NCBI GenBank assembly: GCA_030762935.1
Contig: CM060884.1
Coordinates: 72,171,196-72,235,195 of the forward strand
Direction: 5' to 3'
Source: Hymenopus coronatus
Lineage: Eukaryota; Arthropoda; Insecta; Mantodea; Hymenopodidae
DNA: 64,000 bases
Shown here: piece by piece, positions 21,855 to 32,589 of the stretch
How the letters are laid out: each line of letters begins with the position of its first letter
Position numbering within the stretch: the stretch's first letter is position 1
The notes under the pieces: generated by a model
Databases searched by the model: none
What the model saw: the letters and a program-made list of their open reading frames with translations, nothing else
What the model was told of the DNA's origin: nothing
Position numbers and translations under genes: made by a program

Positions 21855-22527
21855 TACGGGGTACTTCAAAAGAACATCAAACGAAGATGTGGACCTTGTT
21901 GGTCATACCGAACGTGATTCCTGAATATAATTTGCAGCTCTAAATTCGGCACATAGAAAAACTGTCATGAAACCACCATGGATTAGGCAGTCGTACATAA
22001 CCAAATGGCACGTGCCTGGCCCACTCCATGAGAGATGCCGGTTGGTAGCGAAGGTCCCAGTCGCATGGTGTAGGCGTGGTTTGATAGACACGCCAGCGCG
22101 TGAAAGATAGCGTGTGCCCGCTTGGGTAGCGTGGTGGTAGCATGTCTGCCTCACGTTCAAAAGGCCGTGAGTTCGAATCTCGCTTAGGGTGAGTTACCCG
22201 GGTAAGGTTTTTTTCGGGGTTTCCCCTTATCCTGAGAAGACGAATGTCGAGTAACTTTAAGCTCCATGGACCCCGAGATCATTTGAGCACATTCATCGTC
22301 CGATATGACCAAACCAGGTTAAAGGACGTTAAGCTACAAAAAAAAAAAAAAAAATAGCGTGTGGGTGTGGCGTATGACAACCGTTGTTTGTTCGCTGCCT
22401 AATCCCAAATGTGTGTGATTTGTAAACACACACAAAACTGTAAATAGTAGAGCTTGAAGGTTGCGACATCAAGTTTTGTGCAAGTCAACTGTTATCTTCG
22501 TTTGGTGTCGTTTTGAAACGGACTGCA
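21855..22527 (+). mobile_element. MITE-T copy 1, split by a SINE
   Basis: Imperfect terminal inverted repeats share CAAACGAAGAT (left: TACGGGGTACTTCAAAAGAA; right read inverted: CCGTTTCAAAACGACACC). The interior (CCGGTTGGTAGCGAAG, CCAAATGTGTG, TTGCGACATCAAG) matches the copy at 43,697-44,132 in inverted orientation. No transposase is recognised. A SINE with a 10-bp target duplication lies inside. Confidence 0.75.
22107..22363 (+). mobile_element. tRNA-derived SINE alpha, complete, with target duplication
   Basis: The body is 22,117-22,353, flanked by ATAGCGTGTG at 22,107-22,116 and 22,354-22,363. The head has A box TAGCGTGGTGG (22,127-22,137) and B box GAGTTCGAATCTC (about 22,169-22,181). 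The body includes TTTAAGCTCCATGGACCCCG and ends in a long A tail. A second copy is at 34,759-34,966. The intact duplication and poly(A) show retroposition. Confidence 0.9.
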
Positions 22528-23882
22528 TATTTTTTATTTAGTTTACATGTTATTGTTCAATGCACATAGTGTGTACATGTAAAACTTCGATATTAATATT
22601 TCACCGGAAATACAATATGTTTTTGACTAATAACTGCAACATGGTGTAAATAATTACCAAGCAGATAATGAAAATAAATAATTGTAGTGTAGAAATAATA
22701 TTATATTATTAGAGGATGCTAACATAGCTTAGTTATAAGAGAGAAGGTATAGCTGAAACTGTACATGCTATAAAAGAGAAATTTCTCGCAATTATTTTGT
22801 GGACAATAGCCAGGAGGCTGGGGTGAAATGCATAAAACAATATCCACAAGTCCTAGAAGGGGTGGTGACATAATACAAATTTGAAAGTTACTGGTGAGAT
22901 AACAGCCTAAGTAAGATACTAGGATAACTCATGAGAAGAGACGCTACTGAGAGCGGAAACACTAGCCAATTAAATCATAGTTTTAAAGCTTATACAGAAC
23001 ATATATGATGTTTTGATATACAAAGAGCTCCTCTACAAATACCACTTAAGTCATATTTTAGAAATTTATAGGAAAAGGAAAGACGTATACTGCCTTTGTT
23101 GTGGTGATAGTTACATTTTTTTAAAATGGCATTTGATAGATTTTTTGTTATAGAATAACATACTAAAGGCATTTAAAATTTTGAATTTGGGTTTGAGTCC
23201 AAATTTAGCACAAAAATAATTATTTCCAAAATCCATCTGTCATAAATTTGAGTGCGTAATGCTATAGAATAATTACTAAATATAAACTTTCTACCGGTTA
23301 TATGAATAAATAATAACATTTTACTAGTTTTGTAGTAGTGGTAGTGGTAATGTATATACGTATGTATTTATGCATGGAATGTATATGCATGAGAACAATG
23401 TGCTCCTTTTAAGATATACTGCCCTCTACGGATGAGTATCGCTTATAAAACAGAATATCCCAAGTATATTCCTGCCTATCGATGCAGTTGTTACATTCCT
23501 GTAGCTGTAAGACGAGGTTTGTATAGCGTCATATACGCAAAAAGCCGTTTCTTGGGTTTTTATGCGTTGTTATATTTGAAATCCAGGGCATTTACAGCAG
23601 CCAATTTCGGGAAAGTGCTCTCGAACGTTGGATTTTAACCTGATGAGATGGGCTGTGCTCGTAAGCCGAGAGGAAGAAAATACCCGCATCAGATATTTCT
23701 TCAAATCAGAAACAGATATTTCTGCACTTCGTATTTGAGGAAGATAATTTCTGCTGAGTGTAACTTTAAATCAGCATAATGGGCGTGGCAAAGGGAGGTT
23801 TTCTTTTCCTTTCTTTCTACCACATGGTGACGTGAAGTGTTATATTCCATGCAAAAATACCATTTATAGATTTCACTGCAAA
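22528..23882. other. About 1.35 kb mostly unidentified
   Basis: An HLR A-end scrap lies at about 22,563-22,625 (TATTTCACCGGAAATACAAT). The remainder has no recognised gene or repeat. A frame at 23,432-23,638 (68 codons) has no known motif. Confidence 0.5.
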
Positions 23883-23945
23883 TACGAGGGGCGTCCTTAG
23901 AAACGATAGAAAATCAAATTATTTTTGGTACATCTTTAACATTTT

Positions 23946-24215
23946 ACTTTCTCTACACGTACTATGTACATAGTGTATAGAGAAAGTATTGTAATGCATA
24001 CAAAATACCGAGATTTCACCGGAAATACATGTTTTGGTACCTCCTGAATAAAAAAAAAAAAAGCATTTTCAGAAAAATGTACGTGTGTGTCTCTGTGGAT
24101 AGCATAGTTCAAAAGTGAAAAGACCATTAAATATCAAATTTGATAGTGTAGTTTACTGTCTCCCAGTTACAGAATAGTTAGGTAAAGTGATTTGAATGGA
24201 ACACATTAGATTTTT
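23946..24215 (+). mobile_element. HLR-S (short form) unit 1
   Basis: A end ACTTTCTCTACACGTACTAT. After the TCTCCCAG block it jumps through TTACAGAATAG to a B-end hairpin (GAATGGAACACATTAGATTT). About 270 bp. The same internal junction recurs in unit 2 and in the copy at 30,773-31,064, which marks a short subfamily and not a private deletion. Confidence 0.75.
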
Positions 24216-24504
24216 ATCTTCTGTACACGCACTATACTATACATAGTGTGGGAAAGAGGGAGTATTGTATTTCACCCAAAACTTCGATACCGAGATTTGA
24301 CCGAAAATACATGTTTTGAGACTCTCCGATTTCAAAAAAAGCCTTTTTAGAAAAATATCCATGTGTGTGAGAGGGAGAGGGAGGGAGAGAGAGAGACACT
24401 CAAAAATGAAAAAATCATTAAATACCAGTTTGATACTGAAGTTAGTATCTCCCAGTAACAGAATAGCAAGGGATAGTCATACGCATGGAACATATTAGAT
24501 TTTT
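24216..24504 (+). mobile_element. HLR-S unit 2, tandem
   Basis: Directly follows unit 1 head to tail. A GA-rich tract (about 24,368-24,396) replaces the usual CA/GT tract. The shared internal junction TCTCCCAGTAACAGAATAG leads to the B end GCATGGAACATATTAGATTT. Confidence 0.75.
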
Positions 24505-24604
24505 ACTTTCTCTACACCAACTACGTAAATAGACGTATTCCACCCAAAAATTCGATGTCGATATTTCACCGGAAATATATGTTTTGAGACCCCCTGAATC
24601 CAAA
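24505..24604 (+). mobile_element. HLR A-end fragment, third tandem unit
   Basis: ACTTTCTCTACACCAACTAC starts right after unit 2. It is truncated after the TGAATCCAAAAAT block by a minus-oriented copy. Confidence 0.7.
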
Positions 24605-25038
24605 AATATCTGATGTGTTCCACTCGCATGACTTTCTCTACATCTCTGTAACAAATTATTGTTAGTAAGCTTATGCTTGTAATTACTTCATGCTAATCGA
24701 GAAAAAATTAGCAGAAATAGCCATTTTTGAGAAAATCAAAATTTCCGACAAAAGTTCCATGTAAAAGGTAGTTTGGAGTGAGGGGATATTTCTCAAAATC
24801 TTCGTGTCGCATCACTGGAAGATACTAAACTTAAATACCAAGTTTTTGTATTTTACCGGCTTTTCGTTTTTGAGTTACCGTGTTCACAGACACACGGCCC
24901 TTTTTCTGAAAATACTTTTCATGGATACAGGAGACCCTAAAATATATATTTCCGGTGAAATCTCGGTATCGAATTTTTTGGTGGAGTGCAATACCTTCTC
25001 TATACACTATGTACATGGTAAGTGTAGAGCAAGTAAAA
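24605..25038 (-). mobile_element. HLR copy with internal deletion, minus
   Basis: B end ATCTGATGTGTTCCACTCGC. A deletion joins TTAGCAGAAATAG to CCATTTTTGAGAAAATC. A end ACACTATGTACATGGTAAGT, then GTAGAGCAAGTAAA. Confidence 0.75.
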
Positions 25039-25041
25039 AAA

Positions 25042-25330
25042 GGCCCTCATGTATTCCATCAAGACAATGCCACCTGCGCAGTTTCGATTGCGAAAATAGT
25101 AGAAATAGGTTTGAATCACCACAACGTTCACCGTATTCACCAGATTTGGTCCCCAGTGACTTCCTTTTATTCATAAACTTGAAAAAGTGGAAAACGATTC
25201 AGGTCTAACGAAGAGTTCACTTCGAAACAGATGCCTGTTTTGATGACCTTCAGAAACCCTTTTTTTGGAAGACTTAAAACAGTTGGAAAAACGCTGGGGG
25301 AAAACGTATCGAGCTAAATGGAGATTATGC
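25042..25330 (+). pseudogene. Mariner M-D transposase C-terminal third
   Basis: VFHQDNATC carries the second catalytic aspartate. After frameshifts, PYSPDLVPSDFLLF carries the third, then LKKWKT, and further on the degenerate C-terminal string around the codons for FGRLKQLEKRWG. Multiple frame changes and the absence of the N-terminal two-thirds show it is dead. The family resembles the mariners with TACGAGGGGCGT termini. Confidence 0.75.
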
Positions 25331-25411
25331 TGAAAGTTACAAAAAGTCTATCAAAAATAAAATAATTTGTTTTTCTATCTTTTTCCAAGAACTTATTAAA
25401 CGCTCCTCGTA

Positions 25412-25898
25412 CGTCACTTTACTAGTTATTGTCAGCGGACAGTGTGTGTGCCGACCCAGCCCCCTGTATAATTACATGAAGCGTTGTTTACCTCTATAGT
25501 TGTGTGTGTTTCGTCTCTTTGATAATTTTATAAGCACCAAGTCTGTTGCAGGAAAACATGTCCAGCATTTGCTTCGTCCTTCCCTCCTTAGACATGGCAT
25601 GCTATATATAATATATCTGGCTGTTATTAGCGTAATTGCTTACTAAGCTAACTGTCCACGAAATACAGATTGTACAAGCTTGCAACATCACTAACACCTT
25701 GCCTCTGGAACAATAGCGGTTCTTAGTCTCTAGCGTCTACATGTTTCATATATGATACTTCAGGTTTCGAAGGTTCTTACTTTCTCTAACACTTATGTAT
25801 AATGCACCCAAAAATTTGGTGTCGAAGTTTCATCGGAAAATATATAATTGCGACAGGATTTTAGTACTACGCGTATATTATTAGTTTAATTATTAGTT
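25412..25898. other. Unidentified, with an HLR A-end scrap at 25,777-25,850
   Basis: The scrap reads TACTTTCTCTAACACTTATG followed by the ATTTGGTGTCGAAGTTTC block. Nothing else is recognised. Confidence 0.5.
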
Positions 25899-26764
25899 TG
25901 TAATATTTAACATAAGAAATATATGCTCAGTGAAACGCAGGACCGTGGAGGGTATAAAATCCCTTTTGTATTCGTCAAGGCTACGGGCTTTGTTGAGAAT
26001 AACACAAATTTTAATGCATTAGGGACATAAGTAACAAACCTTAAGAGGAAGTTAGGTACTCTCCCTTTGAAATTGGAGAAAGGGAATTTTTCACTGTAGA
26101 ACAAGGTCACGTGGGTGTAAAATAAAGAAAAATCCCCGCCACTTTACGCGCCCGTTTTCAGCCAATCAAAAAGGAGGGCAAAACTCGGACCTTTTTGTAT
26201 ATAAGTGATGTGCGGACAAGACATCAGGTTCGGAAGGTTGACAAGAGACTCTAAGGCTCTTAAAGTACGCTCGCCGTGTATTGCACAATATAAGTGTTTT
26301 AATCTGACGGGCAATCTTCATCGTTACATGATCCGAGAAACTCCAGACTACAGTGATTCATGTAAAGTTATAACAACTCCGTAAAAGTGGAATTAGCACG
26401 TAAGAAAAACTGCTTCATCAAGGTCGCGATCTGTTATGTCGGGAGTCGCTCGTGGGGTTAGTGCCTCAAACGAACAATTCACCAATAAAGGAAGTCTACA
26501 GTGAAGTAAGTGAAATTTCTCTGTTATTTGAGTCTACCAACAGTGTTACATACCCTTGTCATTCTTTCCCCCCTGAGTAAGAGACAGTTCATGGTCTACT
26601 ACAACGAGCTTAGCCAGTGCAACCAAGGGAATCTGCAAGGTATGTACACTTAATGTAGAGAAATTCACTAGCATTAACCCGCGACCAACTCCAGGTAGAC
26701 TCACCTGACAGCGCCATACTGGCACCCGAACGTTCACGCTACTAAAACAAACTACGACAATATA
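25899..26764 (+). mobile_element. Possible LTR and primer-binding region of an LTR retrotransposon
   Basis: The stretch contains CCAAT (AGCCAATCAAAAAGG), a TATA-like GTATATAAG at about 26,198, ATCAGG downstream of it, and AATAAAGG near 26,483. It is bounded by TGTAATA at 25,899 and possibly TGTTACA at 26,544-26,550. Further right, TGGCACCCGAACG at about 26,720 resembles a tRNA primer-binding site. No gag or pol follows because HLR sequence starts at about 26,765. No second LTR is seen, so this is a tentative call. Confidence 0.35.
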
Positions 26765-27162
26765 TATACTGAGGTCTCCTGAGATTAAAAAAGGCATGTT
26801 TAGAAAAAGGTCCGTCCCTCATCCGTATGTGTGTACGGCATCATAGCTAAAAACAATACCAATCTTGGTATTTATGTTTAGTATCTTCCAAGTATGTGAC
26901 ACAAAGGCCTTTAATAAAATACCATGGAAACATTTTTGGAAATTTTGTGTTTCTCAAAAATGTTCTAACGCTTTAAATAAAATGCCACTTAAAATATTTA
27001 TATTGCAAGTGAAACTTATATTTTGAATTTTCTAGAAATAGCTTCTAAAGACCTTTTTATTCTGGACAAATTTTGCAAATAATTATTAAACTATAAGAGA
27101 TAGAGGAACTGATCAAAAAATATAGATCTCGTTAAAACAGTATCTATATCATTTACATTTTA
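26765..27162 (+). mobile_element. HLR fragment, degenerate
   Basis: Starts inside the A side (GAGGTCTCCTGAGATT, AGAAAAAGGTCCGT) and continues to the GATCTCGTTAAAACAG block. The next A end begins immediately after. It is more diverged than most copies. Confidence 0.65.
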
Positions 27163-28080
27163 ATTTCTCTACACGTAGCATGTACATAGGGTATAGAGAA
27201 GGTATTGCATTCCACCCAAAAATTCGATGCCGAGATTTCACCGGAAATGGACGTAGGGTCCCCCGTATCCAAAAAGAGCATTTTTAGAAGAAGGTGCATA
27301 TGTGCGTGTGGCCTGTTATTTATGGACGCTCTTTAACTGCTTTGGTTCTCAGCGTCCCATTCTATATTGGGCGTGAAAGATCGCTTAATTTTGCTCAGAG
27401 GCCTCTCTTATCAGCCTTCAGGTTCTTTTGCGTGCCGTAAATCTACGAAACGGGACCCACAGCTTTACTTCCCTTCCGAAGGAAGCCATGCTAAGGATTT
27501 TTACGCCCGAAAAAAATCCATCGTCTTCCGCCGGGTTTGAACCCGCGACCTTGGGTATATGAAGTTAGCATGGTAACCATTACACCACGGAGGGCGACCT
27601 GTGTGTGTGTGTGTGTGGACAACATAGCTCGAAAATGAAATGTTCGTTAAATACCAAACTTGAAATTTATTTTTAGTGTCTTCCAAAGATACGACTTGAA
27701 GATTTTTATAAAATCCCCCACCTTAAACCACGCTTTACATGGAACAATTTGTTTTTCTCAAAAAAGACTCAAACGCTTTTAATTAAAATGTTCGAATAAA
27801 AAATACATTTACAACGCAAATAAAATATATATTTTGAATTTTCGCGAATAACTTCAGAAGACCTGTTCGTTCTGGATAATTGTTCTGAATTTTGAATAGC
27901 TAGTAAATCTAAGAAATAGACAAAACCCTGCCATACAAAAACTTGATCTCGTTAAAACATAATTTATGCCATATACATCTTTGTTGCAGAATTGATCGTT
28001 TCCAAGGTATTCCTTGTTATTGGTTTCAGTTGTGAAGTACTTATACCTTTCATAGACAGGAAGTGTTTTTGTTCTACTTC
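27163..28080 (+). mobile_element. HLR-2 copy with SINE insertion, plus
   Basis: A end AATTTCTCTACACGTAGCAT. The copy is interrupted near the microsatellite (27,317-27,598) and resumes with GTGTGTGTGTGTGTGGACAA. The HLR-2 block TTTCAGTTGTGAAGTACTTA and TTTTTGTTCTACTTCTGGCC follow. It is cut by SINE beta before the B end. Confidence 0.7.
27317..27598 (-). mobile_element. SINE epsilon insertion in an HLR
   Basis: The minus-strand head GCCCTCCGTGGTGTAATGG with GGGTTTGAACCC (read inverted) is at 27,509-27,598. The rest of the insert (27,317-27,508) may be its body. The flanks GCCTGT and ACCTGT may be a short target duplication, but this is not certain. The surrounding HLR is continuous without it. 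Confidence 0.6.
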
Positions 28081-28298
28081 TGGCCGTGGTCGATTGGTGA
28101 GAACGCTCGCCTTTCACCTAGACAACCCGGGTTTGATCCCAAGCGAACGTACGAGATATGAGATTTGTAGTAGACAAAGCGGCGCAGGGGTGGGTTTTTC
28201 TCCGGGTTCTCCGGTTTTCCCAGCCATCACATTACACCGGTGCTCCATCTTCATTCCGTATATCAGCAATTTCATCACCTGCGGTGCCATAGTAGAAA
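28081..28298 (+). mobile_element. tRNA-derived SINE beta, plus
   Basis: Head TGGCCGTGGTCGATTGGTGA (A box) and CCGGGTTTGATCCCAAGC (B box). The body contains GTTCTCCGGTTTTCCCAGCC and CCTGCGGTGCCA. Three more copies lie in minus orientation at 50,085-50,294, 50,513-50,740 and 52,163-52,394. Confidence 0.8.
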
Positions 28299-29150
28299 AA
28301 ACTGATGTGTACCATTCACATGATTTTCTCTACATCTCTGGAACAAATTATTGTTAAAAAGATTATGCTTCTATTTACTTCATGCTAATCGAAAACAAAT
28401 TAGCAGAAATAGTCTTATTACCTGTTTTCTTGTAAGTAGAGAGACGAAATAAGGGAGTACCATAGGTTAAAGTGACAGTCAAAAGCTGGTTGCAATGTGA
28501 CTAAAGTTCTTTTGTTTACATGGACAGGAGTTGACAAATTCCTATATGAGAAAATGAAGTTTTTCATAGCTGAAACCAAAAACAATGAATACCTCAAAAA
28601 GATCAACTCCACCAAAAAAATGTATATAGCATAAATTGTGTGCTTTAACGTGCTCTACATTTCTTGTGTGGTAAGCTTTTATCTGAGTTTTACAGTTTAG
28701 CGGTTATGCAAAATTCCGTAAAATTCGTCCAGAATAAAGTAATCTTTAGAGACTATTCCCAGAAAATTCAAGATATAAATTTTATTTGGCAGGTAAATAT
28801 CTTTAATATATGATATTTTAATCAAAATCGCTAGAGCCATTTTTGAGAAAATCAAAATTTTCGAAAAAAGTTCCATGTAAAGGGTAGTTTGGGGTGAGGG
28901 GATTTTTCTCAAAATCTTCGTGTCGCATCCCTGGAAGATACTAAACTTAAATACCAAGTTTGGTATTTTATTGACTTTTCGTTTTTGAGTTATCTTGTTC
29001 ACGGACACACGAACTTTTTTCCGATTTTTCTTTTTTGTATACAGGGGACCCTAAAACATATATTTCCGGTGAAATCCCGGTATCGAATTTTTGGGAGGAG
29101 TGCAATACCTTCTCTATACACTATGTACATAGTGTATATAGAGAAAATAA
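28297..29150 (-). mobile_element. HLR copy, full length, minus
   Basis: B end AACTGATGTGTACCATTCAC. A end ACACTATGTACATAGTGTAT, then AGAGAAAATAA. All internal landmarks are present and the length is about 854 bp. A good reference copy. Confidence 0.85.
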
Positions 29151-29154
29151 AAAG

Positions 29155-29427
29155 CAGGCGTTAATCACTAAACAATACTCTTAAGCAAAGAAGCCAATTT
29201 CAGTGACAATCGCATAACGACAGCTTTTAAAACATTAGACTATCGCTTCAGTCTAGCACATTCCTTTAGTTCCCTTCTACTTATAAGGAACTAAACAATA
29301 AGAACATTCTGCTAATGTTTATCTCGATTAGTATTGTGTAGAAAGAAGAATAATATTTTCTAAGAAGTTTGTTTGTAGAACAGCTAGAGAAAGTCATGTG
29401 AGTGTAACACATCAGAATTTTTTTTTC
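29155..29427 (+). mobile_element. HLR-2 B-third, plus
   Basis: Contains GCATAACGACAGCTTTTAAA, TTCCCTTCTACTTATAAGGA and the HLR-2 B end ACAGCTAGAGAAAGTCATGT, then GAGTGTAACACATCAGA. Confidence 0.75.
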
Positions 29428-29471
29428 TCATTGATATTAGGTTTGATAAATTCTGCACTACATGTTAATAT

Positions 29472-29900
29472 ATTTACATTCTCTACCGCGTACATAATAA
29501 ATAGTATATAGAGGAGGTGGATGCACCAACAATTGAAAATGGACCTTTTTTACGTGTGTGAGTGCGTGCGTTCGGGAGTGAGTACACCTCAAAAACGAAA
29601 AGTCGATTAAATACCAAACTGGCTATTTAAGATCAGTATGTTCCAAGAATGCGACACAAAAAAATTCAAGATATTTCACCAGCTCAAACTGCCATTTACT
29701 TGAAACATTTTCAAAATATTGATTTTCCCAAAACTGACTCTTAAAATTTTGATTAAAGTTTCATATACGTATTTAAGATATTTTTAGACAAGCAAAATGT
29801 TTCTGGATTTTCTGAAAATAGCCTTTGAAGACTCCTTCATTATGGATGACTTTCGTAAAATTGGCAAACCATTAGAGATTCACAGAAACCTTCCTACACA
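29472..29900 (+). mobile_element. HLR A-side fragment, diverged
   Basis: Starts ACATTCTCTACCGCGTACAT and continues to TTAGAGATTCACAGAAACCT. It stops in an A run at the start of a minus-oriented full copy. Confidence 0.7.
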
Positions 29901-30772
29901 AAAAAATCTGATGTGTTCCATTCACATGCCTTTCTCTACATTTCTGCAACAAATTATTCTATTTACTTCGTCTAATCGAGAGAAGAATAGCAGAAATAGT
30001 CTTATTACTTGCTTCCTTGTTAGTAGAAGCGAAATAAAGGGGTACCATAGGTTTAAGTGATAGTCAAAAGCTGGTTGGTATGTAACTGAAGTTCCTTTGT
30101 CTGTATGGACACGAGTTCACAAAAAATCCTGTATGAGAAAAGTATAAGTTTTATAGCTGAAACCAAAAATAAGGAATATCTAAAAAACAATCAACTCCAC
30201 GAAAAAAATGTATCTAACATATAATGTGTGTTTTATGGTGCTCTACATTTTTTGTGTGGTAAGTTTTTGTCCATCACTTACGATTTAGCAGTTAAGCAAA
30301 ATTCCGTAAAATTGACCCAGAATAAAGTAGTCTTCAGAGGCTTTTCCCAGAAAATTCAAAATATACATTTTATTTGTGAGGTAAATATCTTTAATATACG
30401 ATATTTTAATCAAAATCGTTAGAGCCATTTTTAGAAAATAAAAATTTTCGAAAAAAATTCCATGTAAAGGGTAGTTTGGCGTGGGGGGATTTTTCTCAAA
30501 ATCTAGGCGTGCTTCCCTGGAAGATACCAAACTTAAATACCAAGTTTGGGCTTTAACGGTCCTTTCATTTTTGCGCTATGCTGCCCACAGACACACACAG
30601 ACATGACATACACACAGACAGACATACACACGGACATTTTTCTAAAAACGCTTTTTTTGGATTCAGGGAGTCTCAAAACATGTATTTCCCGTGAAATCTC
30701 GGTATTGAATTTTTGGGTACAGTACAATACCTTCTCTATACACTATGTACATAGTACGTGTAGAGAAAGTAA
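29901..30772 (-). mobile_element. HLR copy, full length, minus
   Basis: B end ATCTGATGTGTTCCATTCAC. (CA)-rich tract at about 30,592-30,640. A end ACACTATGTACATAGTACG, then GTAGAGAAAGTAAAA. The next HLR starts directly after it. Confidence 0.85.
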
Positions 30773-30897
30773 AAAATCTTATGAGTTCCATTCACATGAC
30801 TTTCTCTAAATATTCTGTAAATGGGAGATACTAAACTTCAATATCAGATTTGGTATTTAATGGTGTTTTCAATTTTGAGCAATGCTGTCCACACAGA

Positions 30898-30933
<36 letters not shown>

Positions 30934-31064
30934 TATTTTTCTAAAAATTCTTATGTTTGGATTCAGGGGTCCCAAAACGTGTATTTCCGGTGAAATTTCG
31001 GTATTTTGGGTGCATTACAATATTTTCTCTGTACACTAAGTACATAGTACATGTAGAAAAAGTA
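30773..31064 (-). mobile_element. HLR-S copy, minus, tandem with previous
   Basis: B end ATCTTATGAGTTCCATTCAC, then the subfamily junction TATTCTGTAAATGGGAGATA, a (CA)n tract at about 30,898-30,930 and A end AGTACATAGTACATGTAGAA. It has the same internal junction as the units at 23,946-24,504. A partial A-end scrap follows at 31,065-31,140. Confidence 0.75.
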
Positions 31065-31140
31065 GGAATGCATTTTTATTGCGGTGAAATCTCGGTGTCG
31101 AATTTTTGGAGTGTAATACAATACTTTTCTGAGAAAGTGA

Positions 31141-31677
31141 AAACCTGATGAATGAAGGAGAAGAATAAAGGCCAACAACATTTAGCACTTAAAAAGAAAG
31201 TTACGCCGAATAATGTTAGGTGTGTACTTGTGAATCGTATTTCTCTCCGTGTTTTCTGGTACACCTGGAACGGAAAACATAGGAAAGATGGGTTGCGAAG
31301 TTTTTATCTATTTTGAGGGCATAAAAAGTGCAAGAGCGGCAACTTGGAGGCGCTAATGATCGTACTCTACGCCGTTGATACGTATCTTACGATAAAAGCA
31401 TGTCGGCTCACATCGACGGAAGTCGTTAGCAGAATTTCTTACCGAATTCTGCGTTCGTTCAATATAAGCCGGATTCTGCAGCATTAAAAGGGCCCTAATG
31501 GAAAACTCCGCGATGCGTGACGCGGAAGGAAGATAAAATTAATCTGCACCCTTAATGAGATATAAAGCGTATCATATCAACTCAAGTTTCACTTTGCCTT
31601 TGTAAGAAACGCTATAGCATTATTATTTATTGCTTTATTTCACCCTGCAATTTTTACTTTCTCCAACACGTGTGCGC
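31141..31677. other. No recognised feature
   Basis: About 540 bp without recognisable gene or repeat. Moderately GC-richer around 31,330-31,540 but no motif is seen. Confidence 0.5.
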
Positions 31678-31809
31678 GAGAGCCATCCAGAAAGTAACGA
31701 ACGATTTGGCATAACTAAATAATAACAAAAATTATCAGAAAAAAAAAACTCTTAAAAAGTTGCAGTACCTTACTCTATTTCTCAACGTAATCTCCATTCT
31801 GTCAAGACA

Positions 31810-32526
31810 TACAGGGTGTTAATGAACTATACCGAAATATTTTCACAGAATATGTAGATTACTTAAATAAGTAATTTGAGATAGCAGACTTATAACTGTT
31901 TATTGAAAGTTCCAAGTAACAGATAAGTTTCTGAAGTACCAGTACGCCACTGGCTAATTTATCAACCATTCGAGAGCATAACACGAAAAACGAAGGAACG
32001 TATTACAGCGTACCTCTCTAGCGTAGTGGTTATGATACTGGCTTTCAAGTGAAAGATAGTTTCCGAGTTCGGGTCTCGTTCACGTATCGCGGCACTTCGT
32101 CTGGAATGAAAATAACAATAAAAAATATTTATCCTATGACAGGAATTGAAGTCATTGCCTTTGGGATAGCAGCTTCCCGCGTTACGCATTAAGCCACCAG
32201 AGTAGGCTACCTCAAGAACGTAGTTAATGAATGCTCAGTGTCACACTCTCAAGTGATTAGTTCGAGATTTTTACAACATTAAATCTTGAGAACGCTAGTA
32301 ACGAGCTGCTTAAAATCGATATTTCTATACTCGAGCAGCAGTTTTAAAGACGTTCTAAGCCATTTCTGCAACCTGCTTTGCTTTAACACCGACTTATCAG
32401 CACCTGATACCCACACGTTTAACGTTATGTTTATCCGGGGACCATACATCGTCGATCTCAAATTAGTTATATCAGTCACGTGCACAATCCCGCAAATTAA
32501 ATCGGTGTAGTTCATGAAAACCTGTA
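31810..32526. mobile_element. Nested TIR element N1 inside M-C
   Basis: Left end TACAGGGTGTTAATGAACTA. Right end read inverted TACAGGTTTTCATGAACTAC. About 24 of 29 positions match, followed by ACCGA on both sides. Termini TACAGG..CCTGTA suggest TA-targeted insertion. No transposase is seen, so it is non-autonomous. A SINE lies inside it. Confidence 0.7.
31996..32222 (+). mobile_element. tRNA-derived SINE delta inside N1
   Basis: Body 32,003-32,215, flanked by GAACGTA (31,996-32,002 and 32,216-32,222). The left part has an A-box-like TAGCGTAGTGG and GAGTTCGGGTCTCG. The right part read inverted also looks tRNA-like (GGCTTAATGCGTAACGCGGG). The right part matches 49,668-49,745. Orientation is uncertain because both ends look tRNA-related. 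Confidence 0.6.
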
Positions 32527-32589
32527 TATTGTCACGTGGTACCAGTTTTTCAATGCCGATTTTATATTTTTCCTACCCCCAAAGAACCT

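Larger units (their letters stand above)
23883..25411 (+). mobile_element. Mariner M-D, interior replaced by HLR cluster
   Basis: The left end TACGAGGGGCGTCCTTAGAA and the right end (read inverted) TACGAGGAGCGTTTAATAAG are classical mariner termini. Both continue with a matching GATAGAAAA.CAAATTATTTT. Between them only the last third of a transposase survives (25,042-25,330). 23,946-25,038 is a block of four HLR pieces where the first two-thirds should be. Confidence 0.75.

Noticed and set aside
27509..27598. Functional tRNA gene on the minus strand
   Set aside because: The T stem has a mismatch, the anticodon arm does not pair, and the same decayed head with a non-tRNA extension is repeated at 80-170.
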